Shown: positions 35,529-45,802 of the stretch, in pieces | How positions within the stretch are numbered: position 1 is the stretch's first letter | Layout: the number at the start of each line of letters is the position of its first letter | Source of the DNA: Campylobacter concisus | Lineage (GTDB): Bacteria; Campylobacterota; Campylobacteria; Campylobacterales; Campylobacteraceae | Assembly (NCBI RefSeq): GCF_003048595.2 | Contig: NZ_CP049270.1 | Location: 124,001-188,000 of the forward strand | DNA length: 64,000 nt | Direction of reading: 5' to 3' | Position numbers and translations under genes: made by a program | Notes under the pieces: model-generated | Databases searched by the model: none | Told to the model about the DNA's origin: nothing | The model's input: only the letters and a program-made list of their open reading frames with translations

Positions 35529-36089
35529 ATGCAACTTTTACTTCTTAGCTTTGCTCTTAGTATGGATAGTGCGGCACTAAATATGGCAAATGGCGCAAGA
35601 TATAAAAATTTAGCTCTTAATAAAATTTTATTTATTGCTTTTATGCTTGGCTTTTTTCAGTTTCTTATGCCGCTTCTTGGCTATTTTTTAGGTATTAGCT
35701 TTGCAAAATTTATAAGCTCGGTTGATCATTTTATTGCATTTTTTATACTTTGCTTTCTTGGTTTTAGAATGTTTAAAGAGGCCTGCAGCAAAGAGGAGTG
35801 TGAGTATCTTAAGATAGGATTTAAGACCATTTTGTATGGGGCGTTTGCTACTAGTGTGGATGCGCTTGCCGTTGGCGTCACACTTAGCTTTGAAGAGATA
35901 AACATCTTTCAAAGCTCGCTCATCATCGGTGTAGTCTGCTTTGCATTAAGCCTGATTGCTTTTTATATAGGTAAATTTATGGGTGAAATTTTAGAGAAAA
36001 AGGCACTCTTTTTGGGAGGAGCGATATTAATTTTTCTAGGTTTTAAAATTTTAATAACACATTTAATTGAAAGCGGCACAGTCCAGTAA
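35529..36089 (+). CDS. mntP: Manganese efflux pump
   Basis: MntP exports excess manganese. The 186-residue, six-helix protein shows the duplicated helix motif with membrane aspartates: [15 protein letters not shown] in the first repeat and [15 protein letters not shown] in the second. Length is standard. AAAGGGAG lies before the ATG. No manganese (yybP-ykoY) riboswitch is recognisable in the 109-base leader. Confidence 0.93.
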   Translation: MQLLLLSFALSMDSAALNMANGARYKNLALNKILFIAFMLGFFQFLMPLLGYFLGISFAKFISSVDHFIAFFILCFLGFRMFKEACSKEECEYLKIGFKTILYGAFATSVDALAVGVTLSFEEINIFQSSLIIGVVCFALSLIAFYIGKFMGEILEKKALFLGGAILIFLGFKILITHLIESGTVQ

Positions 36090-36171
36090 AATTTAAAATA
36101 ACAATTAAAAATAATATTTAAGATTAACTATATTTTAAAGCTTATATGGATAAGATTTTGATTTTTAGAAG

Positions 36172-36246
36172 TGGTGACCCATACGAGACTCGAACTCGTG
36201 TTACCGCCGTGAAAGGGCGATGTCCTAACCGCTAGACGAATGGGCC
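36172..36246 (-). tRNA. tRNA-Glu (anticodon TTC)
   Basis: Read on the minus strand it begins GGCCCATTCGTCTAGCGG and ends GGGTCACCA. The anticodon stem TCGCC/GGCGG encloses CTTTCAC (anticodon TTC). The CCA end is encoded. It is nearly identical to the tRNA-Glu(CTC) gene at 55172-55246 except in the anticodon arm. It stands alone between mntP and the lipoprotein gene. Confidence 0.95.
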
Positions 36247-36314
36247 ACGTGTCGGTTATGAAGTTGGGATTATATTTCTTTTATACTTAATTTTAGATTA
36301 ATAAGGAAAAATTT

Positions 36315-36785
36315 TTGAAAAATTTTTTATTTACTTTGTTGTCTGTTTTTATTTTTACAGGTTGCGTAGCTACCAAAACGCCGCAAAATTCACAAGCTTT
36401 TCAAGTTACTTTATTTTCGCCGATGATCAAGATAAATGATGTTGGATTTTTCCATAAATATAAAAATGAGCTAAATTTACAAATTTATAGCTCTGGCGTA
36501 AACACCGCAAACATAAGCATAAGAGATAAAATTTGCATAAATAATGCTTGTTTTAACAAGACTGAGTTTAATGAGAAATTTTTTCTAGCCCCGCATTATG
36601 AGAGCCTTTTTGAAGAAATTTTGCAAAAAGAAAAGATTTATGATGGCAAAGGCTTGTTGAATACGGAGTGTGGTTTTAGCCAAGATCTAAGTTCATATTT
36701 TATAAAATACGAGGTTTGCGACAACTACGTCAAATTTATAGATAGCAAAAATAAAATAAGAGTGATAATAAAAGAGTTAAAATGA
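36315..36785 (+). CDS. Small lipoprotein of unknown function
   Basis: The 156-residue protein starts at TTG 36315 with AAGGAAAA upstream. Its N-terminus [16 protein letters not shown] is a lipoprotein signal with lipobox FTGC, so it would be lipidated and cut by LspA. The mature part has two or more Cys pairs ([18 protein letters not shown]). No family recognised. Its stop overlaps the nfo start (ATGA), so it leads a run of overlapping genes nfo, fadL, acyl-CoA ligase and AAA ATPase. Confidence 0.78.
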   Translation: MKNFLFTLLSVFIFTGCVATKTPQNSQAFQVTLFSPMIKINDVGFFHKYKNELNLQIYSSGVNTANISIRDKICINNACFNKTEFNEKFFLAPHYESLFEEILQKEKIYDGKGLLNTECGFSQDLSSYFIKYEVCDNYVKFIDSKNKIRVIIKELK

Positions 36786-37633
36786 GATACATCGGAGCTC
36801 ACGTAAGTGCTGCTGGGGGCGTGTTTAATGCACCTTTAAATGCTGCAAAAATAGGAGCAAATGCCTTTGCGCTTTTTACAAAAAATCAACGCCAGTGGAA
36901 TGCAAAAGAGCTAAGTATAAGCGAAATAGAGCAGTTTAAGGAAAATCTAAAAATTTCTGGCATAAGTACAAAGCATGTTTTGCCACACAGTAGCTACTTG
37001 ATAAATTTAGGCCATCCGGATGAGGAGGCAAGAGTAAAGTCGCTTGAAGCCTTTGTGGATGAGATAGATCGCGCCAGTAAGCTTGGGCTAGAGCTTTTAA
37101 ATTTTCATCCAGGCTCACATCTAAAACAAATAAGCGAAAAAGAGTGCTTAGATAATATCGTAAGCTGCATGAACGTGGCACTTAAGCGCACAAGTAGCGT
37201 AAAGCTAGTCATCGAAAATACAGCCGCACAAGGCTCAAATTTAGGCTTTAGTTTTAAGCAGATCGCTTATTTGATAGAACGAGTAGACGATGAGAGTAGG
37301 GTTGGTGTTTGCTTTGATACCTGTCACGCATTTGCTGCTGGATATGATCTAAGAAGTAAAGAGGCCTACGCTAAAACTATGGGGGAATTTGATGCGATCA
37401 TTGGCTATAAATTTTTATTTGGCATGCATTTAAATGATGCAAAATTTGGACTTGGCTCAAAAAAAGATAGACACGAGAGTCTTGGCAAGGGTGAGCTTGG
37501 ATTTAGTGCTTTTAAAAATATAATAAATGATGATAAAATAGGCGAAATTCCTTTAATATTAGAGACGATTGACGAGAGTATTTGGGAAGATGAGATAAAA
37601 ATTTTAAGAAATTTCGAAAAGGAAAAACTATGA
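36782..37633 (+). CDS. nfo: Endonuclease IV
   Basis: Endonuclease IV is a zinc-dependent AP endonuclease of base excision repair. The 283-residue protein begins [14 protein letters not shown] and contains the metal ligands in [31 protein letters not shown] and FGMHLNDAK, with a C-terminal LILETID. Length matches the family. It overlaps the lipoprotein gene before it and fadL after it, each by four bases (ATGA). Confidence 0.96.
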   Translation: MRYIGAHVSAAGGVFNAPLNAAKIGANAFALFTKNQRQWNAKELSISEIEQFKENLKISGISTKHVLPHSSYLINLGHPDEEARVKSLEAFVDEIDRASKLGLELLNFHPGSHLKQISEKECLDNIVSCMNVALKRTSSVKLVIENTAAQGSNLGFSFKQIAYLIERVDDESRVGVCFDTCHAFAAGYDLRSKEAYAKTMGEFDAIIGYKFLFGMHLNDAKFGLGSKKDRHESLGKGELGFSAFKNIINDDKIGEIPLILETIDESIWEDEIKILRNFEKEKL

Positions 37634-38862
37634 AAAAAGTGCTATTAAGCATTATTATGGCATCTACTTTGCTAAATGCTGGAGGTTATAAGGTTCCTGA
37701 GCAAAGTGCTGATTCTTTAGGTCTTGCTGCTAGTAACGTAGCCTTTAGTTTTGGAGCTGATGCGGCGTATTTTAACCCTGCAAATATGATGTTTTTAGAT
37801 GGACGCCATCACATAGAAGGTACCCTTGGCTGGTTTCATATAAATAAGCTCGAGTTTAAAAGTGATAGTGGCAAAAGCTATAGATCAGAAAAATTTGACT
37901 CACTAGCTGGTACATTTAGTTTTGTAACGCCAGAAATTTATGAAAACTGGAAATTTGGTTTAGCTCTTGCCGTTCCTGCTGCTGTTGGTGTATCATGGGA
38001 GGATCCAGCTACCGCATTTACTGCTAAAAGGTTTAAGCTGCAAGTTGTTGAGCTAAATCCAACCGTGGCTTACCGCATAAACGATAAGCTCGCCGTTGCT
38101 CTTGGTGCTAGAGGTGTTTACACCAAAGGTAAGATAGCAAGTGACTTTGGACAGATAGGCTACAGAGAGATAAAAGGCGATGGTATGGGCTATGGCTACA
38201 ATGTTGCGCTTACTTATAGACCTATTGAGGATTTGAGCTTTGCTGTTACTTACCGCTCAAATGTAAATTTAGACCTCAAAGGCCATACAGATGCTGATTT
38301 TAACGGAGCGCTATCTCCTATAAGCTATCATGGCAAAACAAAAGTTGAGATCCCACTTCCTGCACAGCTTGTACTTGCAACTGGATATAAATTTAGCGAC
38401 TTTACTCTTTTACTAGCTTTTGAGAGGACGTATTGGTCTAAATTTAAAGGCTATGACTTTGAATACATGGATAAAGGTCCAGCTCACTCGCATCCAGCTT
38501 TTGCAAGATTCATGGACGATCCAGTTATTAAAAACGCAAAAGATACAAATACATATAGACTAGGTCTTGCCTACGACGTAAATGAAAAATTTAGACTAAT
38601 GGCTGGCTTTGCTTATGATGAAGACATTACAAGTAGTAAGCATACTGGCTTAGAGCTTCCAAATACTACGTCTAAGGTATATTCTTTTGGAGTAAATTAT
38701 AAATTTACACCAAATCTTGAAATGGCGCTTGGATATGTTTATCAACACCGTGATAAGAAGCGTGCGACAGGTATTACCAACAGTATTGCTACAAAAATGT
38801 CAGGGGAATTTGATACTGGTACGATCCAAATCCTTGGTACGACTTTTAAATATACATTTTAG
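37630..38862 (+). CDS. fadL: FadL-type outer-membrane fatty acid transporter
   Basis: The 410-residue protein has a signal peptide ([17 protein letters not shown]) and the FadL plug-like start [36 protein letters not shown], a strong family signature. Alternating beta strands of a 14-strand barrel follow, ending in an aromatic residue (FKYTF), as expected for outer-membrane insertion. FadL proteins take up long-chain fatty acids or other hydrophobic compounds. It is followed 12 bases later by an acyl-CoA ligase, so uptake and activation are probably coupled. Confidence 0.9.
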   Translation: MKKVLLSIIMASTLLNAGGYKVPEQSADSLGLAASNVAFSFGADAAYFNPANMMFLDGRHHIEGTLGWFHINKLEFKSDSGKSYRSEKFDSLAGTFSFVTPEIYENWKFGLALAVPAAVGVSWEDPATAFTAKRFKLQVVELNPTVAYRINDKLAVALGARGVYTKGKIASDFGQIGYREIKGDGMGYGYNVALTYRPIEDLSFAVTYRSNVNLDLKGHTDADFNGALSPISYHGKTKVEIPLPAQLVLATGYKFSDFTLLLAFERTYWSKFKGYDFEYMDKGPAHSHPAFARFMDDPVIKNAKDTNTYRLGLAYDVNEKFRLMAGFAYDEDITSSKHTGLELPNTTSKVYSFGVNYKFTPNLEMALGYVYQHRDKKRATGITNSIATKMSGEFDTGTIQILGTTFKYTF

Positions 38863-38874
38863 TTAGGGTCAATA

Positions 38875-40551
38875 ATGCGATACTCTTATAATAATTTTTA
38901 TGAAATTTTAACCAAAGTAGCAAAGGAAAATCCAAATCAAGTAGTTCTTTTTGAAGAAAAAGAGAAGCTAAAATATCGCGAATTAAAGCAAAATGTCGAT
39001 AAAGTGGCGGCTTATTTGCAGCTTGCTGGAGTAAAATTTGGTGATAAAGTAGCTATGGCGGTTACAAACTCGAAAGAATTTATTATTTCATACCTTGCGA
39101 TAACCGCAATAGGCGGCATTGCAGTGCCTATGAATACTTTTTTAAAAGCAAACGAGTTTGAATATATCATAAATGATTGCGGCGCAAAGGTGCTTTTTGC
39201 GTCTAGCTCGCTTGCAAAAGAGTTAATCGCATTAAATGAGCTTGAAATTTTAAGAAAGATAATCTGGATCGGAGCAATACCAAAGAAACTTCAAAGTGCT
39301 TCAAAAGATGAATATATAGACACTGACGAAGAGTATGGCGAGAGCGCGTATCTCACTTCAACACCTCAAATTTCAAAAGAGGATATGAGCAAGGGCTATG
39401 AAAATAATGGCCTTGTTAAAAACATAAATTTTACAGAAACTCTAAATCATAAATACGCTCTTAGTATCACAAAGTATCCGGTAATAGATGATTTAATGCA
39501 TATAATTTACACTTCAGGCACTACTGGCAAGCCAAAAGGCGCGATGATAAGCTATAAAAATATCTTTTCAAATTTAATTGGAGCTCATGATCGTTTCATA
39601 GTAAAAAAAAGTGATCGTTTCATAGTCTTTTTACCGATGTTTCATAGTTTTACGCTAACTGCAATGGTGTTGCTTCCGATATTTGCGAGCGCTTCGATGG
39701 TTCTTGTAAAATCAGTATTTCCATTTTCAAATGTACTAAAACAAACTTTACTAAAGCGTGTAACTGTATTTTTGGGAATCCCAGCCATCTATACAGCTAT
39801 CGGTAAGGCAAAAATTCCTTGGTATTTTAGATGGTTTAACCGCATTAGATTATTTGTAAGCGGTGCAGCTCCGCTTGCAAAGCAGACGATAGATGACTTT
39901 AGAGTGAAATTTCCACGTGCAACACTTGTCGAGGGATATGGCCTTAGTGAATGCTCACCTGTCGTAGCTGCAAATTTATATGATAAACAAAAGCTTTTAA
40001 GTGTAGGGCCTGTGCTTGATGGCTATGAGGTAAAGATCGTAAATGATGAGATGATGGAGCTTCCAGTTGGCCAGATCGGCGAGATCATTGTAAAGGGCGA
40101 CTGCGTCATGCAAGGCTACTATGGTATGCCAAGCATCACTGATGAGACCATAATAAACGGCTGGTTAAAGACCGGAGATCTTGGCAAAGTCGATGAAGAG
40201 GGCTTTATCTATATCGTTGATCGTAAAAAAGACCTCATCATATCAAAGGGCATTAACATCTATCCACGTGAGATCGAAGAGGTTATTTACAAACTTGAAG
40301 CAGTCGAAGCAACAGCGGTAATTGGCGTAAAAGACGTACATGCTGATGAAGAGGTTGTGGCGTTTATTCAGGTAAAAGATGGCATGGATCTTGATGAAAA
40401 AACAGTAAGAGAGCATTTGAAGAAAAATTTAGCGAATTTCAAGATACCAAAGAGTATCTATTTTGCCGAAGAGTTACCTAGAAATGCCACTGGTAAGGTG
40501 CTAAAACGTGTATTAAAAGAGCAGATAGAGCAGATGAAGGATAAATTTTAG
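38875..40551 (+). CDS. AMP-binding long-chain acyl-CoA ligase
   Basis: The 558-residue ANL-superfamily enzyme activates a carboxylic acid to acyl-AMP and then CoA thioester. The P-loop is IIYTSGTTGKPKGAMIS. The adenylate motifs are VEGYGLSECSPV and GWLKTGDLGKVDEEG, followed by IVDRKKDLIISKGINIYPREIE and the C-terminal lysine in PRNATGKVLKRVL. The FadD type is favoured by the fadL neighbour, but the substrate chain length cannot be read. A run of eight A (39603-39610) is a possible slippage site. It overlaps the ATPase by one base. Confidence 0.9.
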   Translation: MRYSYNNFYEILTKVAKENPNQVVLFEEKEKLKYRELKQNVDKVAAYLQLAGVKFGDKVAMAVTNSKEFIISYLAITAIGGIAVPMNTFLKANEFEYIINDCGAKVLFASSSLAKELIALNELEILRKIIWIGAIPKKLQSASKDEYIDTDEEYGESAYLTSTPQISKEDMSKGYENNGLVKNINFTETLNHKYALSITKYPVIDDLMHIIYTSGTTGKPKGAMISYKNIFSNLIGAHDRFIVKKSDRFIVFLPMFHSFTLTAMVLLPIFASASMVLVKSVFPFSNVLKQTLLKRVTVFLGIPAIYTAIGKAKIPWYFRWFNRIRLFVSGAAPLAKQTIDDFRVKFPRATLVEGYGLSECSPVVAANLYDKQKLLSVGPVLDGYEVKIVNDEMMELPVGQIGEIIVKGDCVMQGYYGMPSITDETIINGWLKTGDLGKVDEEGFIYIVDRKKDLIISKGINIYPREIEEVIYKLEAVEATAVIGVKDVHADEEVVAFIQVKDGMDLDEKTVREHLKKNLANFKIPKSIYFAEELPRNATGKVLKRVLKEQIEQMKDKF

Positions 40552-42278
40552 TGAAATACTTGCTTGATTTTTTAAACCAGGACCTCAAAAAAAGCAAAAT
40601 TTACGAGCTGATAAAGTGCGGCGACGAAGAGGGAGAAATTTTAAAATATCTAAGTAAAGCTTATGTGCAAGGAACGGCTAATATGAGCGTTTTTGAGCTA
40701 CTTGGAGCAGTCTTTGGCACGCAAAATGAAAAGCAGCTTTTGTATCTAAAATTTATAAAAAATTTGCTTGATAGCGGTTGGATTGTACAAAATTATAGTC
40801 TTTTTAAAATACCTGAGAGCACACAAAGGGCTTCAGCTCAAGGGCTACTCTCGCTACTTCATTCTGAAATTTCTCTATCAGCCACATTTTTAAAAATTCT
40901 TGAAGATGGCAACGCTGATATAAATTTACCAGAGCTTACGCCATATGAGGATCATTTGGAGTATTTAAAAGATCAGTTTTTAAAGGTGGAGCTTTACTCA
41001 AAGGCTGCCATTTTTGGTGATGGCTCAAGTGATGCCAAAAAGCGAATCAACGAGCAAATTTCTGAGCTAATAAAGCGAATCAACGAGCGCGTCAAACTAA
41101 GTAAGATCAGCCTAAAAATAGAGCAAATTTTTAAAGAAAATTCGCTTAATGAAAAAGAGCAGATCATATTTTTAGCCCTTTTAAAAGAGGAGTATGCGGG
41201 CGACTTTGAAAACGGCCGCGACCTAAACACACTAGTTGGACTAATAAGCAAAGATGAGCTTGAACGCATCAAAAATCGCACTCTTTTAGAGGACGGCTCA
41301 AGGCTCATTGAAGGTGCGCTCATTGACTACGATGAGGTTTTAAATGCTTACGGCAACGTTAGCAAGAGCTTTTTTATAAATGAAGATATCTTGCAAAGCA
41401 TAATGCACCCAAAAAACGATAAAAATAGCAAAAAAATCAAGATCGAAAGCCTAGTAAAAGAGCAAGAAATTTTTGAGCTAATAGAGCCAGTAACGAGCCT
41501 AGAAGACGTCGTGCTAAATGAGAAGACAAAGCAGCTTTTAAGCACAATACTAAAGCAAGTCGATAAAAAAGTGCTCGCTAGACTTAGCAGCTGGGGCATA
41601 AAAACTAGAAAAAATATAGACGCCAAGATCATTTTTTACGGCGAGCCTGGTACTGGTAAGACAATGAGTGCCGTTGGGCTTGCAAAGAGCCTAAAGAAGC
41701 AAATTCTAAGCTTTGACTGCTCAAAAATTTTAAGCAAATATGTCGGAGAGAGCGAGCAAAATGTAAGGAAAATTTTTGATACTTACAAAGAAATTTGCAA
41801 AAAAAGTGGCAGCGAGCCAGTGCTTTTGCTAAATGAGGCCGATCAGTTCTTAAGCACGAGAGTGGAGAGCTCGAGTGGGGCTGAGAAGATGCATAATCAA
41901 ATGCAAAATATCTTTTTAGAGCAGATCGAGCGCTTTGAGGGTGTGCTGATCGCCACGACAAATTTCTTACAAAGCCTTGATGTGGCGTTTTCTAGAAGGT
42001 TTGATTATAAGATCGAGTTTAAAAAGCCTGATTATAACGGTAGACTTGCCATTTGGCGTAAAATTTTGCCTGAAAATGCGAGCTTTGAAGATGGCTTTAG
42101 CGTAGAAAAGCTGGCCGAGTTTAACCTAAGTGGCGCGCAGATCGTCCTTGCGCTAAAAAATACCGCTTTAAAAGTCGCCGTGCGTGAGGACGGAATATTT
42201 ACGATGGGCGACTTTGAAAGCGAAATCAAACGCGAGATGAGCTCAAATTTCGGCGAGGATAAGAAAGTCGGATTTTAA
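40551..42278 (+). CDS. AAA family ATPase (CDC48-like central domain)
   Basis: The 575-residue protein starts at GTG 40551, sharing one base with the ligase stop. A long helical N-terminal part (residues 1-300) precedes an AAA module. Walker A is YGEPGTGKTMSAV near residue 362 and Walker B is VLLLNEADQFL near 424, with Asn for the usual Asp. ATTNFLQSLDVAFSRRFDYKIEF holds the sensor and arginine finger. The N-terminal part contains a near repeat KRINEQISELI-KRINERVKL encoded by direct DNA repeats 42 bases apart. Homologues are common in Campylobacter as putative AAA ATPases. Function unknown, probably protein remodelling. Confidence 0.85.
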   Translation: MKYLLDFLNQDLKKSKIYELIKCGDEEGEILKYLSKAYVQGTANMSVFELLGAVFGTQNEKQLLYLKFIKNLLDSGWIVQNYSLFKIPESTQRASAQGLLSLLHSEISLSATFLKILEDGNADINLPELTPYEDHLEYLKDQFLKVELYSKAAIFGDGSSDAKKRINEQISELIKRINERVKLSKISLKIEQIFKENSLNEKEQIIFLALLKEEYAGDFENGRDLNTLVGLISKDELERIKNRTLLEDGSRLIEGALIDYDEVLNAYGNVSKSFFINEDILQSIMHPKNDKNSKKIKIESLVKEQEIFELIEPVTSLEDVVLNEKTKQLLSTILKQVDKKVLARLSSWGIKTRKNIDAKIIFYGEPGTGKTMSAVGLAKSLKKQILSFDCSKILSKYVGESEQNVRKIFDTYKEICKKSGSEPVLLLNEADQFLSTRVESSSGAEKMHNQMQNIFLEQIERFEGVLIATTNFLQSLDVAFSRRFDYKIEFKKPDYNGRLAIWRKILPENASFEDGFSVEKLAEFNLSGAQIVLALKNTALKVAVREDGIFTMGDFESEIKREMSSNFGEDKKVGF

Positions 42279-42302
42279 TATAAATATTATAAAGGAGTCG
42301 TT

Positions 42303-43481
42303 ATGGTGGATGGAAAATTTAAATTTGATATGGTAGGGCAGGGTCTATTTTATTGGGGTATCCTTAATGTTAATGGTTGCCAAAATATTAATGATTGCCA
42401 ATTTAGTTTCGTATATGACTGCGGAAGCACAAGCCAAACTAGAATTAACGAAAGAGTTAAAAGCTTCAAGAAAATACTAGGGCATAATAATGAGTTAGAT
42501 ATGCTTGTGATTTCGCACTTTGATAAAGACCATATGAATGGCATAAGTGAACTTCTAAGAGATACTAAAGTTAAAAATATTTTTATCCCATATTATCATC
42601 TAGATGATTACTTGCTTTTTGTATGTTTTATATACGGTTACGGCATAGCTGCAAACATAGGAAATATCATACTTGTTCCGTCGACAAACAATATGAATGG
42701 AGGTATTGGAATTTTAGGAGATGACTATATTGAATTACCACGCGCAAATGATATCCCAGGTAAAATGAAAATACCTAATAAAAATGTATTTATAAACAAT
42801 AAAGAAGAATTTGATCTTAAGGAAATCTGGGAGTTTAAATTTTACAACGTAGAATTAAAATCCAAAGACTATGAAGGCATTGAAAGTGAGATAAAAAAGA
42901 AACTTGATGACTCTTCTTTAGAAGAATTTATCAAAAAACCTGGCTCAGAAAAAGAATTACAAGAAATTTACAAAAAATATATAAAAACTCACCACAACAA
43001 TAGCAAACAAAATCAATCCAGCCTATGCTTATACCACGGCCCACGTGACGACCTAAGGCTATTAATGCGCCACCGTTGTATCTGTGGACTAAAATTAAGC
43101 CGTTATATCCATGATTTTTACCGGTTTTACGTTCGTAAATTAAGGTTTTGTGAATTAATGTCAAACGGTACTATTTTGACCGGCGATATATCACTAGTCG
43201 ATAGCGCCTCCGATAAAGAAAAGCCATACTACGAGTCTTTTATACAATGTTTTGAAAACTATCTAAAAAGGACGGGCGTCTTTCAGATACCTCATCACGG
43301 CTCAAAAAATACTTGGAACAAACAAATACTAGAAGATTTTCCAAATTCTATTTTTGTAAATTCCGCCAGCGAAAATAACCACAACCATCCAGACAGAATA
43401 GTATTGTGCGATATATTAAATGTTGGTAGAAATATTAGATTCTCAAATGAGAGATATGGAGTATGTTATAAAATTTATTAG
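42303..43481 (+). CDS. ComEC/Rec2-like metallo-beta-lactamase fold protein
   Basis: The 392-residue soluble protein begins near the MBL fold. It has SHFDKDHMNG at 71-80 as the metal-binding HxDxDH-type loop, GD at 294-295 in ILTGDISLVD, PHHGSKN at 330-336 and SENNHNHPD at 357-364. These match the ComEC-like MBL subfamily that occurs in DNA uptake and conflict systems. A long insert of about 120 residues (170-290) carries a HRCICG cluster. No membrane helices are seen, so it is not ComEC itself. It is 24 bases downstream of the AAA ATPase with a good AAAGGAG site and A/T-richer codons than its neighbours. Substrate unknown. Confidence 0.82.
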   Translation: MVDGKFKFDMVGQGLFYWGILNVNGCQNINDCQFSFVYDCGSTSQTRINERVKSFKKILGHNNELDMLVISHFDKDHMNGISELLRDTKVKNIFIPYYHLDDYLLFVCFIYGYGIAANIGNIILVPSTNNMNGGIGILGDDYIELPRANDIPGKMKIPNKNVFINNKEEFDLKEIWEFKFYNVELKSKDYEGIESEIKKKLDDSSLEEFIKKPGSEKELQEIYKKYIKTHHNNSKQNQSSLCLYHGPRDDLRLLMRHRCICGLKLSRYIHDFYRFYVRKLRFCELMSNGTILTGDISLVDSASDKEKPYYESFIQCFENYLKRTGVFQIPHHGSKNTWNKQILEDFPNSIFVNSASENNHNHPDRIVLCDILNVGRNIRFSNERYGVCYKIY

Positions 43482-43788
43482 TAAATATAAAATAATTTTT
43501 TATGCTTTTGCTTATAAGCTTTATTCAATTTTAATAAAATAGTTAAATTGAGTTTTGAATTGCTAGACGAGTTTAAATTTATAAAAAGTCCAAAAACATG
43601 GATTAAAAACAAATCAGTAAAGGTAGTTTTATTTCAGTTTTTAAAATACTCTAATATACGATATTTAAGCGCCTTTAAGAACATGTCCAAGATAAGAAGT
43701 CTAATAATTTTTACACTTCGAGGAAAATTATAAGTAAGATATTATTTGACTTTGAAATTCTTACCATGTTAAATACTGTAAAAATAAT
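43482..43788. other. A/T-rich gap with a possible gene remnant
   Basis: A 61-codon frame (43548-43733, plus) begins at a TTG and reads SFELLDEFKFIKSPKTWIKN, which looks protein-like but has no ribosome site and no known match. It could be a truncated gene that entered with the MBL gene. There is no clear terminator between it and the convergent fliI. Confidence 0.3.
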
Positions 43789-45096
43789 TTACTGATTGAT
43801 CTTATCTAGCAGCTCTTCGACCTCTTCAAGGGAAAAGGCTTCTTCTGAGCTTTGTTTCAAGAAATTTTCCATAAATTCTTTCTTTGAGATCGCAAGGTCA
43901 AGCTCCTTGTCGCTACCTTTTTGATAAGCACCGATGCGAAGCAAGACCTCGTTTTCTTTTAAAAGCGAGTAAAGGCGCTTAAATTTCATCGCATTTAGCT
44001 TATGCTCTTTGCTGATCACATCGCCCATGACACGCGAGGCTGAGTTTTGGATATTGATAGGTGGATAAATTCCAAAGTCTGTTAGCTCACGGCTTAGCAC
44101 GATGTGTCCGTCTAGGATAGAGCGGCTTTGGTCAGCTATCGGATCGCTCATATCATCGCCTTCAACTAGCACGGTGAAAAATGCCGTGATACTGCCCTTA
44201 CCCTCCTCTTTGCCAGCGCGCTCCATTAGCTGAGGTAAAAGTGTGAGCGAGCTTGGTGGATAACCCTTTGAGGTCGGTGGCTCGCCAAGCGCAAGGCCGA
44301 TCTCACGCTGTGCCATCGCAAAACGAGTGACGCTATCCATGATGAAAAGCACGTCGTTGCCCTGCTGTTTGAAGTACTCAGCCACGCTCATCGCACAAAA
44401 TGCGCCATATTTTCGCATGAGCGAGCTATCATCACTGGTTGCTACGATGATGACCGTGCCCTCTAGGTCGCCGCCTAGGTTTTTTTCGATAAATTCAGGC
44501 ACCTCACGGCCACGCTCGCCTATTAGCGCGACTACTTTTATTGGTGCAAGTGTGTTTTTTACGATCATGCCCATGAGGGTTGATTTGCCCACGCCTGAAC
44601 CTGCGAAAATTCCCAGTTTTTGCCCTTTACCACAAGTGAGCAGTCCATCTATCGTCTTTATCCCAACGCTAAAAGGCTCGTTTATAAGCCCCCTTTTCAT
44701 CGCATCTATCGGCGCTCTCATGATCGGCATATACTCGGTCGTCTCGATCGCTCCTTTACCATCAATGGGCTTCATAAATGGATCAACCACGCGGCCTAGT
44801 AAATTTGGCCCCACCGGTATGCTCATGCCTTGATCGCTCTCATAGACGAAGTCGCCTATCCTAAAGCCCTCAACAAAGCCAAATGGGCTGATATAAGCGC
44901 CATCTGTCTTTATCTGCGTGACCATGCCAAGGCCATTTTTGCTCTTATCTTTTGCAACTATACGCACGATGTCACCGATGCTTGGACGAAGTCCGGTGAT
45001 CTCTATAGTTGTAGCTGTGATTTTGGTTATGATGCCAAAGGTGTTTGAGAGTTTCACACCCTCTTTAAGCTTTAAATTTATATGCTCTAAGCTCAA
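43789..45096 (-). CDS. fliI: Flagellum-specific ATPase
   Basis: FliI is the ATPase of the flagellar type III export apparatus. The 435-residue protein has Walker [16 protein letters not shown], the [12 protein letters not shown] catalytic region, Walker [20 protein letters not shown] and [11 protein letters not shown]. The N-terminal region differs from F1-ATPase beta as expected for the FliI/YscN group. It overlaps the folE stop by four bases. It is isolated from other flagellar genes in this window except the distant pflA. Confidence 0.95.
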   Translation of the reverse strand: MSLEHINLKLKEGVKLSNTFGIITKITATTIEITGLRPSIGDIVRIVAKDKSKNGLGMVTQIKTDGAYISPFGFVEGFRIGDFVYESDQGMSIPVGPNLLGRVVDPFMKPIDGKGAIETTEYMPIMRAPIDAMKRGLINEPFSVGIKTIDGLLTCGKGQKLGIFAGSGVGKSTLMGMIVKNTLAPIKVVALIGERGREVPEFIEKNLGGDLEGTVIIVATSDDSSLMRKYGAFCAMSVAEYFKQQGNDVLFIMDSVTRFAMAQREIGLALGEPPTSKGYPPSSLTLLPQLMERAGKEEGKGSITAFFTVLVEGDDMSDPIADQSRSILDGHIVLSRELTDFGIYPPINIQNSASRVMGDVISKEHKLNAMKFKRLYSLLKENEVLLRIGAYQKGSDKELDLAISKKEFMENFLKQSSEEAFSLEEVEELLDKINQ

Positions 45097-45665
45097 AAAT
45101 GCGTTTCCCTAGGAGAATTTATAAGCGAGAAAAATTCTCGCCTTGTGTCTGCGTTTTTGATAAAGCAGCCTCTAAGTGCTGAGGTCGTGGTGGTTGAGTT
45201 TATCTTTTGCACACCTCTCATCTCAACGCACATATGTCTAGCCTCGACGACGACTCCAACGCCTTTTGGAGCGATCACATCCTCAAGTGCTTTTGCGATC
45301 TGCTCAGTCATCTGCTCTTGAATTTGCAAGCGTCTTGCGTAGATATTTACCATGCGTGGAATTTTACTAAGGCCAACGACCTTGCCATTTGGGATGTAAG
45401 CCACATGCACACGGCCGATAATAGGTAACAAATGGTGCTCACAAAGACTGTAAAACTCAATATTTCGCATGAGAACCATTTCGTTGTTTGAGCTAGTAAA
45501 TAGCGCATCGCCAAGCACCTCTTTTGGGTCTTGATCGTATCCGCTAGTTAGAAATTTAAAAGCTTTATAAACGCGCTCAGGGGTTTTAATAAGCCCCTCT
45601 CTGTTTGGATCCTCACCGATAATAGTTAGCATATTTTTAATCAAATTTTCAAAACTCTCTTGCAT
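45093..45665 (-). CDS. folE: GTP cyclohydrolase I
   Basis: FolE converts GTP to dihydroneopterin triphosphate, the first step of folate synthesis. The 190-residue protein has [20 protein letters not shown], which supplies the zinc-binding Cys and His, and [15 protein letters not shown] with the second Cys. Its C-terminus includes the conserved RREFFSLI. Length fits. It lies upstream of and overlaps fliI, and is divergent from tig across a 137-base spacer. Confidence 0.95.
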   Translation of the reverse strand: MQESFENLIKNMLTIIGEDPNREGLIKTPERVYKAFKFLTSGYDQDPKEVLGDALFTSSNNEMVLMRNIEFYSLCEHHLLPIIGRVHVAYIPNGKVVGLSKIPRMVNIYARRLQIQEQMTEQIAKALEDVIAPKGVGVVVEARHMCVEMRGVQKINSTTTTSALRGCFIKNADTRREFFSLINSPRETHF

Positions 45666-45802
45666 AAATTTTCTCCATAATTTTATTGCTAGATTCTACG
45701 TTAAAACGCCTTTTATATCTATAAAAATTTACAAATTTACAATGAAATAAGGAAAATTCTGCTATATTTTGGGCTAAAAATTTGTATTCATAAAGGAATT
45801 CG

